25,778 nucleotides of DNA from a virus: positions 1 to 25,778 of IMG/VR virus record IMGVR_UViG_3300046656_000023; one strand, 5' to 3'. Below, one piece after another: positions 23,492 to 25,778 of this stretch. The position numbers and the translations under genes are program-made. The first letter of the stretch is position 1; each line of letters opens with the position of its first letter. The notes under the pieces are model-generated. The model ran no database searches. It saw only the letters and a program-made list of their open reading frames with translations, and had not been told where the DNA came from.

Positions 23492-23516
23492 CTACAACAC
23501 CTGCAATGAGTTGTAG
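23492..23516. repeat. Inverted repeat, 7-bp stem
   Basis: CTACAAC (23492-23498) and GTTGTAG (23510-23516) are exact complements with an 11-nt loop. Together with the three preceding elements it makes a structured stretch of about 145 bp before the DnaA boxes. Confidence 0.6.
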
Positions 23517-23613
23517 CTAGCGAAGAAACAGACGGGAAACTCTACTAATGATGCGTGTTAACGGTAGATTAACGCCAGTTGCGTGTCGAGCATGTTTCCG
23601 CGATCGACAGAAG

Positions 23614-23743
23614 TTATCCACCGCTTTCTGGTGCTTATTTCGAGTTTCGGCGTCTATACTACTGAAATCATTCACTATCTTACATTTCATTACGCGAAAT
23701 ACTCTATCAGTGTTGTGGATAAGTCTACGTGACGTGTGGATAA
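23614..23743. other. Candidate replication origin with three DnaA boxes
   Basis: TTATCCACC (23614-23622, plus strand) has one mismatch to the DnaA consensus. TGTGGATAA at 23714-23722 and at 23735-23743 are perfect TTATCCACA boxes on the minus strand, exactly 21 bp apart (about two helical turns). Between the first box and the pair lies an A/T-rich stretch (about 23645-23712) that could be the unwinding element. The pair is surrounded by ACGTG repeats. This arrangement is that of a DnaA-dependent origin. Origin function is inferred, not shown. Confidence 0.6.
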
Positions 23744-23839
23744 CGTGGAAGCGTATACACATACGTATTTCGTCGATCCCCAGCATGTTTGATGTCCGCA
23801 CGCTACGGGGCGACTTCCTTTCTACCCCTTTTTGGAATT

Positions 23840-23866
23840 GGCCGGGGGAGTGGGGGGCACCAGGCC
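23840..23866. other. G-rich tract in GGCC-flanked segment
   Basis: The stretch carries GGGGG (23844-23848) and GGGGGG (23852-23857) on the plus strand, bounded by GGCC at 23840 and 23863. It is the longest run of a single base type in the window and stands out from the 50% GC background. Possibilities are a packaging/cos-like site, a strand-asymmetric origin element or a G-quadruplex half; none can be decided here. Confidence 0.4.
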
Positions 23867-24062
23867 GTCGTATATACACAGCAGCGTCGTTGCGGCAGCC
23901 GGCCAAATTTCGTTCGCATCCTGCAACGATGGGTGACGGGACGCACCGCATAACAGGTAGTGCGCGAGGCTGGTCAGTAGTGAGTCGCCGACACCGCGAG
24001 TAACGAACTCCGCCCCACCACTAGTATACACAATCACACTTACACGCATAAATCCACTACCC

Positions 24063-24092
24063 CTAGTTATCGCTATTTATCCCTATTTACCG
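24063..24092 (+). repeat. Three tandem 10-bp repeats abutting early promoter
   Basis: CTAGTTATCG, CTATTTATCC and CTATTTACCG stand head to tail, ending one base before the -35 hexamer. The period (about one helical turn) puts all copies on one face of the DNA. A related decamer, CTAATTACCG, occurs just downstream of the -10 (24124-24133). The repeats look like binding sites for a repressor or activator, or an UP-like element. Confidence 0.6.
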
Positions 24093-24093
24093 C

Positions 24094-24122
24094 TTGACAA
24101 TGGAACACCATCACGCTATATT
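24094..24122 (+). promoter_or_regulatory. Strong sigma70-type early promoter
   Basis: TTGACA at 24094-24099 (consensus -35), a 17-bp spacer, and TATATT at 24117-24122 (one mismatch to -10). Predicted start of transcription is near 24129, giving a leader of about 25 nt to the first early ATG. The reading frame that opens with the TTG of the -35 box is therefore not the true start of the first gene. Confidence 0.85.
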
Positions 24123-24123
24123 C

Positions 24124-24146
24124 CTAATTACCGTAACAGATGGAAA
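24124..24146 (+). repeat. Early leader repeat, copy 1
   Basis: This copy reads CTAATTACCGTAACAGAT followed by GGAAATAC, directly after the -10 box and just before the first early gene. The same sequence, with two substitutions, occurs 221 bp downstream before the second gene. It likely forms the initially transcribed leader and ribosome-site region. Confidence 0.7.
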
Positions 24147-24153
24147 TACCGCT

Positions 24154-24348
24154 ATGACCGCTTGTCTCCCTACCGCTATATTCACGCCGGCTGAAATCGC
24201 TATATACGCCGATGCCAACACCGCTGCGCTTGTTACCGCCGCTATGTCATCGCGACGTATCGCGGCCCATGCACGCAATGTCAGTGCCCGCAAGTTCGCT
24301 ATGCGGCGTGCTATCGCTCTAGAGACGCTAGCGAAGTCACGCTCCTAA
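24154..24348 (+). CDS. Early small hypothetical protein 1, 64 aa
   Basis: The start chosen is the ATG at 24154, about 25 nt after the predicted transcription start. Upstream in-frame TTG/ATG codons lie inside the promoter itself. The protein is Ala-rich and basic toward the end (ANTAALVTAAMSSRRIAAHARNVSARKFAMRRAIALETLAKSRS), probably helical; a nucleic-acid or host-protein-binding early factor is conceivable but unproven. The stop codon lies within the second copy of the leader repeat. The ribosome site is weak (GATGGA). Confidence 0.55.
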   Translation: MTACLPTAIFTPAEIAIYADANTAALVTAAMSSRRIAAHARNVSARKFAMRRAIALETLAKSRS

Positions 24349-24370
24349 TTACCGTAACAGATAGAGATAC
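24345..24370 (+). repeat. Early leader repeat, copy 2
   Basis: CTAATTACCGTAACAGAT followed by AGAGATAC, 2 differences from copy 1. Homology extends left through TCACGCT, but five bases (ATATT, the -10 core) are missing. The leader was therefore duplicated without an intact promoter; it overlaps the end of gene 1 and precedes gene 2. Confidence 0.7.
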
Positions 24371-24374
24371 ACAG

Positions 24375-24587
24375 ATGACTATCGCAATATCCACACCACT
24401 ACTCGCCGTTACCTGCACATTCATTCATGAGAACGGTGAGGAATACGTATCATATGAGCGAACATACTGCGCTGATCGCACACTAGACGAAATGGTCTAT
24501 CGTGCATGGTGCGCACTATGGGATGACAACCCCACCACACAAGGCGAGTGGACACTAGTTCACGTAACAGAGAATGAGGATATCTAG
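24375..24587 (+). CDS. Early small hypothetical protein 2, 70 aa
   Basis: An acidic, aromatic small protein (TCTFIHENGEEYVSYERTYCADRTLDEMVYRAWCALWDDNPTTQGEWTLVHVTENEDI), probably alpha/beta, with three Cys. The ATG is preceded by the second leader repeat (AGAGATACACAG). No family recognised. Acidic early phage proteins often act on host enzymes, but no specific evidence exists here. Confidence 0.6.
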   Translation: MTIAISTPLLAVTCTFIHENGEEYVSYERTYCADRTLDEMVYRAWCALWDDNPTTQGEWTLVHVTENEDI

Positions 24588-24590
24588 ACT

Positions 24591-24722
24591 ATGACCGAAT
24601 ACACTAACGCCCAAGCCGCACTCTACAAGGCATTGCTCGCACGTTTGGCAGATATGAATTGCGTCATACGCCGAGCAGACTTTCACGCTGCACTAAATAC
24701 CCTTGCTCGCTTGGACCGATAG
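24591..24722 (+). CDS. Early small hypothetical protein 3, 43 aa
   Basis: A short frame with ATG three bases after the previous stop and GAGGAT about 9 nt before it (inside the end of gene 2). The product (MTEYTNAQAALYKALLARLADMNC...DFHAALNTLARLDR) is an amphipathic helix-rich peptide. The GTAACAGA element of the leader repeat occurs again upstream (24563). Coding status rests on spacing and ribosome site only. Confidence 0.45.
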   Translation: MTEYTNAQAALYKALLARLADMNCVIRRADFHAALNTLARLDR

Positions 24723-24732
24723 CAACGCTAGA

Positions 24733-24778
24733 CTAGACTATGTTACCATAGCTCGATTGCATTGGTAACGTAGCCTAG
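24733..24778 (+). repeat. Long hairpin after early gene 3 (possible terminator/attenuator)
   Basis: CTAGACTATGTTACCA (24733-24748) pairs with TGGTAACGTAGCCTAG (24763-24778): 16 positions with one A-C mismatch and one G-U pair, loop of 14 nt. It lies 10 nt after the stop of gene 3 and 70 nt before the next ATG. There is no U-tract on the plus strand, so a rho-independent terminator is not certain; an RNase site or attenuator also fits. Confidence 0.6.
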
Positions 24779-24847
24779 CCTCGCTAGGACACCGACTACG
24801 GCAAAACTGCCACACGACTTGTCTGCTAACTGCCAATAACGCCAAAC

Positions 24848-25778
24848 ATGAAAGTTCACACAATGTCTCTCACTACCACACTACAGAACTCGACCACTCT
24901 CTCGGCGCCTATTATGCCCGATCAAATATCTGCACTCGTCAACAAAGCATTGAAAGATGCTGACAAGGCGGACGGTGTAAAGGGCAAAGCACAACAGATG
25001 CTAGCCGCGTGTATCAACGCTCAATTTGAGTTGGACCGCGAAACGCCGCCGACACTACCAGCCGATAAGGATGGCGTGACATATGTCGTCACTATGCCAG
25101 CGTTCTCTGACCTTACGGCTAGCAAGCTGTCTGACAACGCCAAGGTATATCGTAAGCTACTCATTGGCCGCTTTATCACTGCGCCCCCGGTTATCGACAA
25201 GAACACCAAGGACAAGGATACCGCCAAGCGTGCAAAGCAGAACTACGCCAAACAATACCGCATGTTGATTGACGCTATCACGCTCACAAACGCATTGCTT
25301 ATGGCTGGCGGAGGTCAAGTATCGTTTGACGTTACCGCCTCACTGTTCTCATTCCCTGCTGCAATGCTACTGCCAGCGGACCATCAGGCTATCGGTCAAC
25401 TCGACAAGGCTATAAAGACTGGCAGCTACATACCGCTAGACGGTAAGCTATGGCGCGCAGAGGATAGCGAGAATAGTGAAATCAGCTTGAACGCTAGCAT
25501 TGCGCAAGTGGTCAAGTCCCACAATTCGCGTCACGGTATCGTCCCTCGCACACGCTCCAATGGTTCGCAGTCGAATAGCAAGGGTGGCGAACAATCAACC
25601 GAGGCAGTGAAGCTTGACCTAGAGGGTCAGCTAAAGAGCCTCAGTCTACAGATATGCGCCGATAAGGAAGCGGAATACGAAACAACGTGGATTGAAGAGG
25701 TAGCTACCCACCTCCGCAATATTCAGACGTTCGTGCATGAATGCCTATATAAGATTGACCCGCACAATCCAATTAACC
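24848..25778 (+). CDS. Early protein of unknown function, N-terminal 310 residues (runs off right edge)
   Basis: The frame is open from ATG 24848 to the window end. An in-frame ATG at 24863 is an alternative start; neither has a clear Shine-Dalgarno. Residues 1-25 are Thr/Ser-rich. The body has Lys/Asp-rich helices (ALVNKALKDADKADGVKGKAQQMLAAC) and a segment YVVTMPAFSDLTASKLSDNAKVYRKLLIGRFITAPP (about 78-113). A basic KNTKDKDTAKRAKQNYAKQYRMLIDAI stretch follows (about 118-143), then a Ser/Asn-rich linker (about 233-252) and an acidic helical end. No family recognised. Charge pattern and early position fit a DNA-associated or host-interacting protein, but that is speculation. Confidence 0.7.
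   Translation, partial: MKVHTMSLTTTLQNSTTLSAPIMPDQISALVNKALKDADKADGVKGKAQQMLAACINAQFELDRETPPTLPADKDGVTYVVTMPAFSDLTASKLSDNAKVYRKLLIGRFITAPPVIDKNTKDKDTAKRAKQNYAKQYRMLIDAITLTNALLMAGGGQVSFDVTASLFSFPAAMLLPADHQAIGQLDKAIKTGSYIPLDGKLWRAEDSENSEISLNASIAQVVKSHNSRHGIVPRTRSNGSQSNSKGGEQSTEAVKLDLEGQLKSLSLQICADKEAEYETTWIEEVATHLRNIQTFVHECLYKIDPHNPIN

Larger units (their letters stand above)
23092..24093. other. Divergent intergenic region without convincing genes
   Basis: About 1 kb separates the leftward late operon from the rightward early operon. Open frames exist on both strands (for example 23548-24003 plus, 23517-23951 minus, 23120-23425 minus). They lack ribosome sites, overlap each other and have no protein-like composition, so I treat the region as regulatory. 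It holds the late leader palindrome, four inverted repeats, DnaA boxes, a G-rich tract and three tandem 10-bp repeats. Confidence 0.7.

Noticed and set aside
23517-24003. Overlapping open frames on both strands in the intergenic region (144 aa minus, 151 aa plus)
   Set aside because: They overlap each other and the DnaA boxes, have no ribosome site and show Arg/Ser/Cys-rich shadow-like composition.
24094-24153. TTG-start extension of the first early gene
   Set aside because: The TTG is the -35 hexamer of a near-consensus promoter and transcription should begin near 24129, so these codons are not in the mRNA.
1-25778. tRNA genes, CRISPR arrays, IS elements, integrase or attachment sites
   Set aside because: No T-loop/anticodon patterns in the gaps, no spaced direct repeats of CRISPR type, and no transposase or integrase motifs in any frame.

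Overview
This is a 25.8 kb piece of a tailed bacteriophage genome of the short-tailed (podovirus) type. It holds a terminase pair, portal, scaffold, major capsid protein, a head-to-tail adaptor, a nozzle-like protein, two tail fibres and a block of Ala/Gln-rich proteins typical of ejected internal virion proteins. There is no tape measure, sheath or tail-tube gene. The host cannot be named from the sequence. Perfect DnaA boxes (TTATCCACA), a consensus sigma70 promoter and ordinary Shine-Dalgarno sites point to a bacterium, probably proteobacterial. No lysis gene, RNA polymerase, DNA polymerase, tRNA, IS element or CRISPR array is visible.

Layout. Positions 23091 down to 1 form one tightly packed late operon on the minus strand. 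In transcription order it encodes: a small unknown protein; an 83-aa Pro-rich protein; a protein built of 11-residue PDxSLP-type repeats; a 323-aa Pro/Gly-rich protein; the putative small terminase; a 99-aa beta-rich protein; the large terminase; a two-helix membrane peptide; an 81-aa orphan; portal; scaffold; capsid; two small proteins; a probable decoration protein; adaptor; nozzle; tail fibre 1; tail fibre 2 (with a C-terminal half paralogous to fibre 1); a chaperone-like protein; a GNAT acetyltransferase; an internal-virion candidate; a second GNAT; two more internal-virion candidates; and a very large protein running off the left edge. Most junctions are ATGA, TAATG or TGATG overlaps, so translational coupling is likely throughout.

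Positions 23092-24093 (about 1 kb) are non-coding as far as I can see, and form the divergence point between late (minus) and early (plus) transcription. The interval contains a palindrome at the late leader, a cluster of inverted repeats (23371-23516), three DnaA boxes around an A/T-rich stretch (a candidate replication origin, 23614-23743), a G-rich tract (23844-23857) and three tandem 10-bp repeats abutting an early promoter.

Positions 24094-25778 are the start of an early plus-strand operon. A TTGACA-N17-TATATT promoter drives three tiny orphan genes and then a larger unknown gene that runs off the right edge. The leader between promoter and first gene is duplicated before the second gene, without the -10 box.

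The most unusual points are the origin/promoter switch region, the duplicated early leader, two GNAT enzymes embedded among virion genes, the 11-residue repeat protein, and frequent use of the normally avoided CTAG tetranucleotide and TpA-rich codons.
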